Made by a program: the position numbers and the translations under genes | From: Boletus sp. NGJ | Lineage: Eukaryota; Basidiomycota; Agaricomycetes; Boletales; Boletaceae | DNA length: 64,000 nt | Direction of reading: 5' to 3' | NCBI GenBank assembly: GCA_019096195.1 | Contig: JAGTXK010000119.1 | Location: 186,001-250,000 of the forward strand | Shown here: positions 34,705-46,087 of the stretch, in pieces | How positions within the stretch are numbered: position 1 is the first letter of the stretch | Layout: each line of letters opens with the position of its first letter | The notes under the pieces: model-generated | What the model saw: only the letters and a program-made list of their open reading frames with translations | Database searches by the model: none | What the model was told of the DNA's origin: nothing

Positions 34705-35280
34705 TGCGTTGATTGCACCACGGCCAAGTCCTGCCGTTTTACCCATCCTGTTGGCGTCTTGGACCCGATACCGACGTCGAGCGCTTCGATTCACACACAT
34801 TCTTTTTTTATTTTGGTTTGCCCTGCCAGTGTGCATGTCATATACTGTTAGTTCCATGTTTTCAGCTTGTTTGCCCTTTGGCACGACAGAGAATATATCA
34901 CGACACCCCAAGAGATGCGCAAACGGGTTTGGAATGCCCCTCAAGTCGAGTGAGGTCAACTTGTTTCGTTTCCACTCCCACTCCTGGGAATGTGTGGATA
35001 GATCGACCCATTCACCCTTTCGAGGCTACCAGCCTGTGTACTGCACCTCTATAAATCATGCCATGGTGTTGAGAGTGATGTGAATGTTTTCGCTTTCTAG
35101 GCTGACTTATTATACGGCATTTTGCACACCAAATGGCGACGAAGAAAATGTCTGCGAGACGTACGTATCAGTAGCCAGCCTATCTGTACAACTCGAAAAC
35201 AAAATCTGATGGTATCAACAACCACTGTTCACACACAACAGATGTACATGTCCCTGGGAATTGGGGGTCCCTTTGCTGGC
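34705..35280. other. Convergent intergenic region
   Basis: 3' flanks of the plus-strand membrane protein and the minus-strand YDADTQRY protein. No gene seen. Confidence 0.5.
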
Positions 35281-35915
35281 TCACTTGCGTGTATAATATC
35301 TCGACGGCCGTATCTCCGACTTGGAGCGCGCGATTCGGCCGTCTGTCACATCGCCCTTTCGAACGACCTCCCACGAGTCGTCCTCCAACAGTTTTCTCTT
35401 CTCATCCATGAGAGACCCGCTGCGCGAGACACCGCCCGCGGGTCTCCTCATAGTCGTACGGCGCCTGACGACTTCGACGACGCTCTGTACCTTGGGTATC
35501 GCTGCCTGAACGAGTTTCTCGCTCGAGGACACGACACTCATTGGGGCCTCCGCACCCGACTGTGCAGCAGTGATATAATCCGATGGAAGGATATCGCCAA
35601 ACGTCGTGGCCGGCTTTTCGGACCACTGTCTCAGCGCTGGGTCAGGGAGCTCTGTGAGATGCATAAACGGGATTTAGCGCCCGACGGGTGAGGAGGTAGA
35701 AGGTAGTACGTGCCTGTGATGGTGACATTGCGGCGGTGCGGGAGAGGTGCAGTGACGGCCCTGAGAACGCCATATTCTTCGCCAGGTGCGCTCTGGTAGA
35801 GTTGGCCAGAGCGATCGCGGAAGGTATAACGCTGCGTATCCGCGTCGTAGGCGATTCTTCTCATCCCTTCCGGGAGACGGTATACGTCCTGTCGCAATTC
35901 GGCGCTAAGACGCAT
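35281..35915 (-). CDS. Small protein with YDADTQRYTFRD motif, unknown function
   Basis: Two exons, 35714-35915 and 35281-35651, give 190 residues from MRLSAELRQDVYRLPEGM. A longer model starts at 35977 (MNKGRFSQFNE) with a very short 35-nt intron. The core LPEGMRRIAYDADTQRYTF then RDRSGQLYQSAPGEEYG is a recurring segment I recall from Agaricomycete proteins of unknown role, sometimes beside wall-binding modules. The rest is low complexity with a basic C terminus (RSKSEIRPSRYYTRK). The intron 35652-35713 needs a GC donor (gcacgt); the only nearby GT breaks the frame. Confidence 0.6.
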
Positions 35916-35977
35916 GTCATAGGGAACCGCCTCGAGTACGTTACCTCATTGAATTGAGAAAAACGGCCCTTGTTCAT

Positions 35978-36620
35978 GGTTGTAACTGTGCTGATGGTGG
36001 TTGGAAAGAGAGAAGCGTAATCGACATGTGCGCGCTGCGCAGTCGATAGGGGCACAGCAACAAGGCATGTGACCTCCCTTCGGATCTAAGCGCAGTTAGC
36101 CAAATAAATCATCTTAGAATAGAATAAAAAAAGGGTTACTGGAACCGTGATCCGACACTCGTAAATCTACTTTGTGGCCGTAAAAGGAAAGGTAAGTACG
36201 ACGCCGCGGTTCCGAGAAGCCTTGGTACAGTATGGTGAGGCAGGTGGGTCTGTTGGCGACTCTGTAACATATCGTAGTAACAGCTTCGACCCACGATTTG
36301 CCGCATCAGCAGTAGGACTTCAAGTCGGTATCCTTGTTGCAGCGTTGTCATACCTACAGGTTGTGTGATTGATCCGCTCTATACAATGGTCTCCCCCAGC
36401 CCCGTTACGTATATACAAATAAGATTGTTCCAATCTATGCGAGGCACAGGAACTATGACTTAGGGTACCGCGCAACGGTGAAATCTATGATTCCATCATG
36501 TAATACCGACTCATTGACAGGAATGTACTAGGAAAGGCAGGGGTTCCAAGAAAGATACGTAACAGCCTACAACTTCCCGGAGTTACTTAGAAGAAAGGAA
36601 ATACACGAAACACGATTTTA
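35978..36620. other. Intergenic region
   Basis: About 640 nt between the YDADTQRY protein and the 3' end of GH128 copy 2. No gene or repeat is recognised. Confidence 0.4.
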
Positions 36621-37914
36621 CTAGTACATCAAGTTACCGACAGCAGATGGAGATCCATCGTCATTGTACAGGCATGACCCTGTCCCAACGGTGGTTACTG
36701 CAGCGGAGTCGTATGCACCAAGCAGGGATGGTGAGGTGGCCACGAATGGGAAGTAGAGTGTCACGTAAGATGCACTATCAAGGAAGGGGAATGCCTGCTG
36801 GAAGAAGGTGACCCTTGGAGGCCGTGTCAGAGATCGCTGTGCATGAAACGGACAAACTCACTGGTCTGCCTGACCACCAGAGGGGTTCTGGAGGGCGAAC
36901 TCGGTTACGACCAATTGATAATTCTTATGGAAGCAGTACGTCAACGTATTGGATGCAAACATCAACCACGACAGCTTACGGGGAACTGAGAATGCGCGGA
37001 TTCGACGTAACTCTGGAACTCTGCGAACGAGGATCTGGACGTGTATCGTGAGGCAAGATGTTTGGTAGATAAGTAGCTTCTCGCTTACCCGTACCAGTGC
37101 TACCGGCAACCAAGGTCAGATCAATGAGCTACCAATCAAAAGAATACAAAATTCCACCTACCAGATTAATATAGTCGAAGTAGCACTGGCCACCACAGGC
37201 GGAAACCATTTCGGAGAGCCAACTCAAGCCTTGGCCAGATGTCGTGCTCGAAGTGACGGCAGGAAGAGCCTTCTTGATGGTCTGTTTCGTTCCTATCAGC
37301 AACCATTCCCCGTCGATAGGACTGCAGGTTCCTACCAGAGGATTGATGTATTGGATGTACCAAGAAGCAGCCTGACTAGCAGTGATGCCGTTGATATCAG
37401 GTTCGTTCAAGGTGAATACGGCTATATGTGATCAATGAGATAACGCATGACAGGAGAACTGACGACGAAGAGACGTACTCGCCCAGCCTTGGGCTTGCCA
37501 GCGAGAATAGAGATCGGCAATAGGACTGGAACTGCAGTCGGTGCAGCGCTGCATGCCGATGAAGCCGAGGCCACCGTTGCCATTGGTCGAGGGTGGCGCG
37601 TATGTTTCGTAGTCATAACTAGAGGTAAGGATGGGATAAGTAATTGTGCTGCTCGATTGGAAACAACATACATAGCGACTACTTGACCGTCACCATTGTT
37701 GAACACTCCAGGGTCACTGTGCTAGTCAGTGAGAATGGGGGATATAGTCCAAGAAACGATCGCACAGAGGTGAATTGTCTAAAGAAGGAAAAGGTCAATC
37801 ACGGGCCGGGGAGACGTTTGCTGCGTCCTTACACCAAGTCCAGCAAAGACCCCTCTTTCCTGCCTGAGCAGCAGCGGCAAATATTGAGAGGAAGACAAGA
37901 GCAGAAGACAACAT
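36621..37914 (-). CDS. GH128 glycoside hydrolase (Asl1-like), copy 2
   Basis: Inverted paralogue of the gene at 23327-24631, same exon pattern. Signal peptide MLSSALVFLSIFAAAAQAGK, then RGLCWTWYNSPLDPGVFNNG, IYDYETYAPP, TLNEPDINGITASQAASW, KKALPAVTSSTTSGQGLSW, CYFDYIN, HWYG, and the nucleophile segment QLVVTEFALQNPSGGQADQ. The 13-nt microexon is 37766-37778 and the 11-nt exon is 37089-37099. It keeps Asn-Tyr-Gln before VVTEF where copy 1 has CCQW, so copy 2 looks closer to the family norm. Predicted secreted endo-beta-1,3-glucanase. A TATA-like CATAAATA sits upstream at about 37961-37968. Confidence 0.9.
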
Positions 37915-38240
37915 GGTGTAGGGAGAAAAGCTGATGGTACACGAGAGAATACTCGGAGCGTATTTATGCGGGGGCCCCATTCTTGACTAGGCCGTATTGA
38001 TCCATGGCCCCGCTTTTCAGTCTGGAATCCGATGGAAGTTGGAACGGCAGTGATGCAAAAGACCTTGACCGCGTGATCCATGTGTTGGTCATAGGATACA
38101 CTGTTTCCCCACGATGGCATAGGATCAACCTAACCGACGAGCAAGAACCCATCACTGATGCTGTGTGTAGAGGGTCGCCATTAACTGGGGGGGCGACATA
38201 CCTGGCGAGGAACATTGAGTTTGTATGGAAGCGGTGGCGA
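37915..38240. promoter_or_regulatory. Promoter of GH128 copy 2, conserved with copy 1
   Basis: Minus-strand blocks GCTTCCATACAAACTCAATG, CCAGGTATGTCG, GGCGACC and GATGGGTTCTTGCTCGTC align in order with the region before copy 1. The TATA-like box and the C/T-rich leader (CTTTTCTCCCTACACC) are shared too. Confidence 0.6.
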
Positions 38241-38540
38241 TGGATCACAACGGATCCCTTGTGGAGGAGCTACCTAAAGTAGGTAATTCAGCTACGGAGG
38301 CTCTGTCCATCAAACGACAGCTGATAGGATTACCGCCCGGGACCGAGTTTGGACTAGTGCCCATGTGCTCACTGCTAACCAGTGGTAAATATAACATAGT
38401 TCTCCAGTTGGGAGCTGGACGTAATGAAACCTGTGAATTTAAGTTTCGAACTCTCGAGATGGCACTTGTAAATTTACCGGGAGGGTCCAAATTTAAAGAT
38501 CCGAGGAATCGGACTTTGCTCAAGGTTCGATGGGACTACG

Positions 38541-38576
38541 GTAGGGTTAGGGTTCAATACCCTCAGGTTAGGGTTA
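38541..38576 (+). promoter_or_regulatory. Telobox-like TTAGGG repeats upstream of RPN10
   Basis: GTAGGGTTAGGGTT at 38541-38554 and GGTTAGGGTTAA at 38567-38577 lie 70-105 nt before the RPN10 start. Such short TTAGGG arrays can be promoter elements bound by Myb/TRF-type factors, or a small interstitial telomeric insertion. Confidence 0.45.
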
Positions 38577-38645
38577 ATGTCGAGACGCGTCATCCAAGTC
38601 AACGACCAGCACAACTTAGCACTGAACGTCGACGAGGCCCAAAAA

Positions 38646-39805
38646 ATGCCTCTCGAAGCGACGATGATGATCATCGACAACTCAGAGTACATGAGAAATG
38701 GCGATTACACGCCGTCGAGATTCGATGCCCAGTCCGACGCCGTCAACACCATCTTCCAGACAAAGATCGACTCCAATCCAGAGAACACCGTCGGCCTCAT
38801 GACCATGGCTCACAAAGGGTACGTAAGTGTTCACCTCTCATCGTACACGGTGTACTCATCTCGTTCCCGTCCAGCCCAGAGGTCCTCGTGACCCATTCCA
38901 AAGACGTGGGTCAGATCCTCAAAGCGATCCATACCGCCACGTCCAAGATCGGTGGGTCGATAGACATTCCCACCGCTATCAACATTGCCCAGCTCGCACT
39001 TAAACACCGCGAAAACAAGAACCTCCGTCAGCGCATAATCGTCTTCGTTGGATCACCACTGCAGGGTGCAGGTGCAGACGAGCGAGAGATGGTCAAGCTT
39101 GCGAAAAAACTAAAGAAGAATAATGTGGCCATCGACTTTATCTCTTTTGGGGATGGTATCGAGGAGGGCGAGTCTAGCGTGCTCAAGTCGTTCGTCGACA
39201 ATGCTACCAGCGGCGATAACTCGTAAGTGCCGCTACGCTGGTCGGACCAACGAGTCTCTAACATGACATCCGGCATAGACATTTGGTGTCTGTGCCCCCA
39301 GGCCCACATCTACTTTCAGACTTCATATTGTCCTCACCCGTTTTGTCGGAGGATCGCGGAATACCACCAGAGGCTTTGGCCGGTGCAGCCGGTCCATCCG
39401 GTTCTGGTGGCGCAAACAACTTTGAGTTTGGGGTTGATCCTAGTCTGGATCCTGAACTTGCTATGGTAAAGTTATTGTGCTACGGGCACATGTATTTAGA
39501 TCTGATCGTGTTCGTAGGCATTACGAATGTCAATGGAAGAGGAGCAAGCGCGTCAAGCTGCCGAAGAACAAGCGCGCCAAGCAGCGACAAATGCTGCCGC
39601 CTCTTCCGAACACGCCGATGACGCTGCAGATGTCGACGCGGATGAGGAAGCTTTGCTACAACATGCGATAGCCATGTCCGAGGGTCGGGACGTTGACATG
39701 GGAGAGGAACAAGGCGACGACGATGAGATCGATGAGGAAGAGGCGATTGCTCAAGCTATCGAGATGAGTATGAAACAAGATCAAGGAGAACAGAAGAAAC
39801 AGTAG
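38646..39805 (+). CDS. RPN10: 26S proteasome ubiquitin receptor RPN10
   Basis: Exons 38646-38818, 38875-39222, 39279-39465 and 39518-39805 sum to 331 codons plus stop. RPN10 sits between base and lid of the 19S particle and binds polyubiquitin. The vWA domain is clear: [99 protein letters not shown] ubiquitin-interacting motif [20 protein letters not shown] spans the last intron, and a second Ala/Ile/Met-type motif ([15 protein letters not shown]) is near the C terminus. Confidence 0.96.
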
Positions 39806-40149
39806 CAGGTCGTGGTTCTTTACCCCGGTGCTGGTGACCCAGATGACTATTGTACTTTCGCCAGTATATATTTTCCTTTGACTACGAATTACATCGGAAA
39901 GTCGATTTGCTGATTCGGATCTACAATCTTCTCAAGTGCACCAATAGATCTCAAACCAACAGTGTCTGTGGTGTACATTTCTGCTACGGGGGTACCGTTT
40001 CTGCCTGTGTTGTGGTACCACCTGTTCGCCCAACTCGGTAATGTAAAGTACCGAGCGTCAACTCGTTCTCGAACACGTAGACCTCTTTATCACACTGTCT
40101 AAGATTGAAGAAAATCCGGGAAGCAAGGACGCTATGGATCGCCACCTGA
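39806..40149. other. Convergent intergenic region
   Basis: 3' flanks of RPN10 and of the second DUF6533 gene. No gene seen. Confidence 0.4.
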
Positions 40150-41505
40150 GCGCTGTTACGGAACAACACATGGTGAGAAACCGCGAGTGTCTAGAACATG
40201 GAAAAAAAAATACGAACGTATCCAGTGCAGGAACATACTCGACCTGTTGCAGGAAACATGCTCAATGCTGGGCCAGTAGACATGGTATTTTCACACTCAC
40301 CGGTGCAGCAAGCTGCACAGTCATGTTACTCCCAGACAACACTAATTTATATTCTGATCAAAGAAACGTCTCCACGAGAAAGGGGGATCACTCACTGATG
40401 ACACACCACATATACATGATCCCGTCCCAATATAGCGTATTTAGTGTTCTACTGCGGACGTCGCGGTATGTTCGGAACTTCCTCCAGGTATTCATGCTTT
40501 GGAGGACTGAAAGAAAATGAGATCTGCTCCGACAGAGAGCCCTGGCAAGAATGCACCGATCTCGTACGCCATCAGTAAAGTATATTGAAGTGCGGCACTT
40601 CTTGACGATCGATAAGCACACACGGATGGATAGAATTCTGTCCCGGTAGCCTTAATGACTTGTCATATGAATTGACGGGACTGACCATAGAATGAGGCGG
40701 AGTCCCCGGTAAAGAGATGTTGACTAGTAACGATAACACCTCAGCACCTGCAATGAATGCCTGGATATGTGCACAAGTCATCGACTAGACTCCACTGACG
40801 CGGATATGAATCGGAACGAGACTCACCCCCGCCAGCAACAATAGAAAAATAAGTATCCTCCTGCTACGACCCCACAAAGCATATGTGCGCAGGATCAAAA
40901 TTCCCTCCGCAAAGATGATGCTAGCAGTGTACATGGCTAAGAGAATTTCAGCAAGTGCGTAAAATGCGCCAAAACGTGACTATACCATCTAAAGCGAGGG
41001 TAAAGCTTCCACACTGAAAATAAGGCTCTAGATGGTCCATTGGTAAGTCCAATGGAAAAACTCGCTTTTTCCGTGACCAGTGCGTCTGAGTGACAACAAC
41101 GTCTTCAGATGCCCGATAGACACGGAGGTGAAACGAACCATAACAAGTCAGTGAGGAGGAAATAAACGGGAGGTATCTTGATACTGTGAACACCATGCGC
41201 GTAACCTCCCATTTCGTACCCCATACGTGTTCTACCTGAGTCCGCCATTGAGAATCGTCGAATGCACAGATGGAAAAGAAGAACCTCGACAGAAAATGTT
41301 AAACAGTAATCGAGTGCCTGGGTGGGGTAAATATTAGACCAGTCATCGCTCTGACAGCGTCGCGCATACGAAAGCAGCCAAAGCAGCGACTATAGATAAG
41401 ACAGATCAGTACGGTGGGACATCAGGGCTAAACTAGCCAGGCGTACCATTGAGGAACTGTGGCGAACAGACGCCCGTAAGTTCGTATCCTTTGGTTTGTC
41501 CAGCA
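40150..41505 (-). CDS. DUF6533 fungal multi-pass membrane protein, copy 2
   Basis: The boundaries are approximate. From a candidate ATG at 41505 (MLDKPKDTNLRASVRHSSSM), small exons give ALDYCLTFSVEV then HVWGTKWEVTRMVFTVSRYL, the DUF6533 signature. Then come YTASIIFAEGILILRTYALW with GRSRRILIFLLLLAG, a segment AHIQAFIAGAEVLSLLVNIS, and NTLYWDGIMYMWCVI, which matches the LYRDGIMYF-type helix 6 of the family. The last exons toward 40150 are unclear and may be decayed. Membrane protein of unknown function. Confidence 0.55.
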
Positions 41506-42626
41506 TGGAGGTGTGCACACCTTGCTAAACTGGAGACGGAACAGCTCGGTTAGGATGTCATCGGATGCATACTCGAAGGGCATCGCTCTGGCGCTGAGGG
41601 CCAAGCGGAGCCGAGGTAGGCTTGGACGAAGGCTCAGCTAAAAGTTGGGATTGGCTAAGCAAGCCAAACAGACTCCAGCCTTTTAGGTGACCATAAACAG
41701 TTAGTTCAGGTCGTGTCCACCAATCAAATTTCTCAGGTAGAGCGGATAACGTTACTCGGCAGCTTTTCAGGTTGCAAACAACTTTATGTAAAGCTGCAGC
41801 CACAAGTGTAACACCGACAACCCAAGTAATGCGCGCTAGTGGCGAACGGGGTTGTGAAACACTAATGCCAAAATCCATCAGATAGCCACAAACCGTCACG
41901 GGCCGGTGACCAGGTTATACAGTACCTTCTAACATGCAGTCGGAGATAGGTATTCTCCACGCAGGATGTGCGCCGAACCAAGGCAGCCTTCATAACGTCC
42001 ATTGGCGAGTTCAACGACGAAAAAACGTTTGAATCGATCTGCCAGGCAGACGCAATGTCATGGTGTTGCCTGACACGGAGTGCATACTTGAAGTAGTGAC
42101 TAAGCTGAGCCCCATGTGACTCTATTACCATATAGTGATGCTGTGATTTTCCTCATCGCGGTCACGGGTGCGTATGTTACTTTTGCTTTCTGAGATCGGC
42201 GTGGGTGGCCCACTGGTTCCCTCTGTCACGCGCGTACCATCAAGTTTTGCAACAACCAAGATTTTGCGTTTAAAATCACGAAGCATTTGACGGAGGGTTT
42301 ACTATCGCCAGGTCTACTGGTCTTATCGAGGTCAAAGTTGCGGCTGGGAGGCTCAACCACTTGGAATTTCGTGTTGGATCATCCACGTCGTCATCCTCGT
42401 GTAAATCCGATGCCAGCCTCCTCCTTTCCTGGTAATTATAATCTCGACGTGCTTGCAGTCGCACCGCAAATGGATCTACTCCATCCTGGTTTTCAATTCC
42501 CTTCTGCGAGAGGCTGACAATGTTTCCTTCCTCCATGTCAGCCCAAATCGCGGCCAACATGCGAGGGCTATATAAATGACCCTCCCTTCGTCCTCTGTCC
42601 CCCAGCTCAGTTGCCATTGAACGATC
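41506..42626. promoter_or_regulatory. Intergenic region with a TATA box at about 42569
   Basis: Two minus-strand open frames (41558-41899 and 41862-42131) have no family signature. CTATATAAAT at about 42569 lies about 55 nt before the ATG at 42627 and is a good TATA box for the next gene. Confidence 0.5.
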
Positions 42627-44280
42627 ATGTCTCCAGTTCCGTCTGTCGCTACTGCTCTTGTGCTCTCACCCACCGCTCGTTCCGTTGGTCTTGACCCAGA
42701 CTCGGCTGGGCAGTCTGCTTGGGTAGTATCGCAGCATCTCGGGACAGGTGGCCTGTTGTTCGCCGTAGTCGCCATTTTCTCGGTTGCGGGCTACTTCTAC
42801 CATGGACGAGGGGAAGCCAGCAGTACCCGGACGAGCAGCACCTGGGCCTCCTTGAGTAGTTTCTTGTCGTCTATGCGTCACCGTGGTTCGGCTCCAACCT
42901 CCACGGCAACTACTGCAACTGACTGGCCTGTTGATCTGGAGGTCGGTCCTGAGGTGAGTTGGACATGTGCATGCTCTTCGTTTGAGCTGACACGTCCCCA
43001 GCACCACGTCAGTATGGTCTATGCGAAATTCTTTCATCCGACATTCTGGAATGTAAGTAGACTAAATTTCGCATCATAGATGTTTTTCTAATAGTTGTAC
43101 ACAGCTCGTGGAATGTCATCCTGCGACGCCTTCCACCCCGGCAATCTATGTGGAAGACGAAACGAATGAGATTCCAGTGTCTGACCCGATAGCGCCCGGC
43201 GTGAGTTCGTTCTTGGACATGGACGACGACGGCGGCGGCGCCGATGCCAATGGCGACAGCCCCCAGCGTACATCTCAGGAACCGGAGCGAGGTGCGAGGC
43301 CCAGAGTTGAAGAGTTTCCGCCCTACGACACGAGCTCGCCGATTGAGGTTAGTTTCACCAGCAAGGTCATCGGTACGACGGCTCGTCCGGGCGCATTCCT
43401 TTCCGTTCCGGGGGAGCTTGAAGATGATTCATCTGAGAGCTTGTCATCCGATTCCGGGCTGGATTTCTCCTGTTCAGCTTACGATGGGATCTCGATGTCG
43501 CCGCCAAGGTCATCCTCCAGTACCCGACGACACGGTATGGCTGACATGGGACACCTCGTCCAGGGTCTGAAGGATACGATTCCGGAAGAGGGTTACGACT
43601 TGGTACCCACGATCTCTTGCCGAAATGGATTGCTCGATGTCTCGGTGCTCTTAGAGACGGATCCAGCCATGTCTTGCGGGCCCCTGGAACGGGTAGAGCC
43701 CGTGGACGATGATGAGCCGACTGCTACGAACTGCGATATCGGTGTCCACGATAACCGCGGCGACTTGCAGAGCAGTTGGAGCGATGCCGACACCCTTGTA
43801 GCCCCTCACGAGGGTGTGGACCTAATGCGGAGACTCCTTGCGGAACTTCGGGACCCCAGCTTGGACTGCAGTCCTCGAGCCCTCTCCGAAGACAGCGACA
43901 TCGAGCATTCCGACGATGACGATGACGAGGCAGCAGTTCCGCCCCTCACACCTACGCGGCGTCTTCATGGTGTGAGGCGAAACTCGCCTGAGTCGACTTC
44001 TTCCACTCCTACAACCGGTGACGATGTGTCTGAGGAGGGACCGATCTATCCCTTGACTCCGCCTCCGAGGTCTGCTCTGGCCAGCATTGCCGATATCCAC
44101 AAGGCTCGAATGGCGCCACCTGTCACACCTTGGTTCAAGAAGGAAGTGCAAGCCATGTCGCCCGTGTTTTCGGAGTCGCCTCCTTCGTTACCAACCAAGG
44201 CCTACGTCCGGACTCACAGGGATACTCGTTTGCTGTTATATGGACCGCGCTTGCCTCTGGTGGCCTTACCTCGCCTCTGA
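42627..44280 (+). CDS. Single-pass membrane protein with long acidic tail, unknown function
   Basis: Three exons (42627 to about 42953, about 43003-43051, about 43106-44280). After a short N-terminal segment there is one helix (GGLLFAVVAIFSVAGYFYHG) and a Ser/Thr-rich juxtamembrane region. The second exon contributes HHVSMVYAKFFHPTFWN. The rest (about 400 residues) is acidic and disordered, with Asp runs (DMDDDGGGADANGD, DIEHSDDDDDEAA), Pro-directed sites (PLTPTR, PLTPPPR) and a conserved-looking end (RMAPPVTPWFKKEVQ). The SP/TP density suggests CDK or MAPK targeting, which is inference. No family recognised. Confidence 0.65.
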
Positions 44281-45600
44281 GGTACCCAGATGGTCACTAT
44301 ACTCGATCATCTCCACATTCCAACTATTGTCACTCGTTTACATTTTGGTTTCCAGGCCAATTCCAACTATCGTCTCTCGTTTGTTAGGTTTCTGGTATGC
44401 TTCCCCCCTTCTTTTCTAACGACCGTTTCTGACGTAGTATCAAATATTGTCAGCAGTAGCCCCGTCCTTGCACAGTCCCGTTTGCATTTGGTCTTTGTTA
44501 CTTCATATGGTACGCTCTGGTATTCTTCCTGCTAACTGTTCAACGCAATTTACACAATCAGGTTTCTTGTGGTACGATTGCCACTCGTCGGCATGTCTCG
44601 TGATCTGTATTAGGTGTGGAATTGGTTTCTGTTGCTTCATATGGTACATCCTGATATTCCTCTCCTGACCCTTTAACACAAGTTTAACCGTCACACTCAG
44701 GTTTCTTGTGGTTCGATCCCAAACGATCGTCACCCTTTGCATTTGGCCTGTCTCGTAGTCTGCATCAGGTATGGAATGTTAACGTTCTCGTTACCCTTGA
44801 TGTTCGCCGGCATATTGAACGATTTCGCTTAGTTTCGTGTCAACTATTGTCGCCCATTTGGATTCGGTATGTAAATCTTACTTCCCCTCCGATTATTCTT
44901 CTGACGTCGTTCTCACAGCGGTATCGGTATTGTCTCGGTCAGAAAATTCACGACAAAGCTATTGGATGACATGTGTGGACTCAACAATATTCCTTCGACG
45001 ACACTGCAAACTAGCTCACCCTGATCCGAACTTGGCACTGCTCAGCCGTTTATTACCCTATCTCATTTTCTCCCCGGATGCGACTTGCGGTTTAACGCCC
45101 ATTTCGATGTGGTTGGATACCCCATTTCGCGTCTGTTGACCCCCTTCCTCTTCCCGAAGTGCTCGAGCAGTGTGCGTTCGTCTTCCGAGCTTGGATCTCG
45201 GCCTCGTGCATGTTAACTTTGCTCTCGGTCACCCACCTTCAGCCGTTGGACTCGAACCTCGAAACGTCCGCCGTTCTCTCCTTCCCGTCAAACGAAGGGT
45301 ATGCCTGGCGACATCTAGCCAATTCACGGTGGTCCTATTACCGTTGTACGTTTGGCTGGACATTTTTTTGAGGTACGAGCACTGGCGCGGCAACTTGACA
45401 TGTGACACGAGCTCAGCTTTGCAGTGGTATGGTCTGTTTACGCGTGCAGCCATCTGTCGTCCGCGTGTCTTTCCATAGCTGTTGTCGTACCAAAACCCCC
45501 CCAAAAAAACACACAAAATTTATTAAACCCAACGAGCATCGGAATGTGGTCCTGGAACGCAGACTCACAGGTTTTCACTTCACTTAGCGGGTGGCAACTT
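44281..45600. repeat. Pyrimidine-rich region with a degenerate tandem repeat
   Basis: Between about 44500 and 44790 a unit of roughly 135-150 nt occurs twice, imperfectly: CTTCATATGGTAC...GGTATTC, then CAGGTTTCTTGTGGTACGAT, then TCTCGT..TCTG.ATTAGGTGTGGAAT. Both copies share these blocks in order. The surrounding sequence is T/C-rich with no credible gene. Confidence 0.5.
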
Positions 45601-45609
45601 TGCCATTTC

Positions 45610-46087
45610 AGGTGAGAACGATGAAGACGCTCAGGGCGGTGAGGATGTTGGATTTGTGCAAGATAAAGGACCAGAACATGAAACACTGGAACTAGCGGGA
45701 GGTCAGCCCTCAGCCCCCGTGAAACACCTTCCATGCCAAGAGAGTGGCCCAACCCCATCCATGGCGGATAACAGATGGATCCAAAAGTACCAAGCGAAGC
45801 AGATGCCCTCAGTACGTCAACTGAGAGGTGAGCGCTTGAGCGCTGACATGGACAGCCGCTTGCTCATGAGAAAGGGGTTCGATCGCGACGCAAAAAAGTA
45901 ATCGTCTGACTTGGTGCCATAGCTGGGACGAAAAATGGAAGGCTCCGAGTCTATCCTGCACGAGAGTGCATCCCCCCAGATTGCAACACACGGCACAGCA
46001 AACGATATGGCAGCTACTGACGATGAGAGGACTGGCACTCCTGGGGATGCGGGGACTTGTGGCACTGCGTCAACAGTAACGATCTAA
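45610..46087 (+). CDS. Possible C-terminal gene fragment
   Basis: Two open stretches look like an acidic cytoplasmic tail. About 45611-45902 reads GENDEDAQGGEDVGFVQDKG then KYQAKQMPSVRQLRGERLSA; after a possible splice, about 45928-46087 reads KMEGSESILHESASPQIATH ending TASTVTI before a TAA. The intervening 25-nt gap is too short for a normal intron and no 5' part is recognised. It may be the remnant of a membrane protein gene. Confidence 0.25.

Noticed and set aside
44700-44725. GGTTCGATCCC resembling a tRNA T-loop
   Set aside because: No cloverleaf upstream; it is inside the degenerate tandem repeat.
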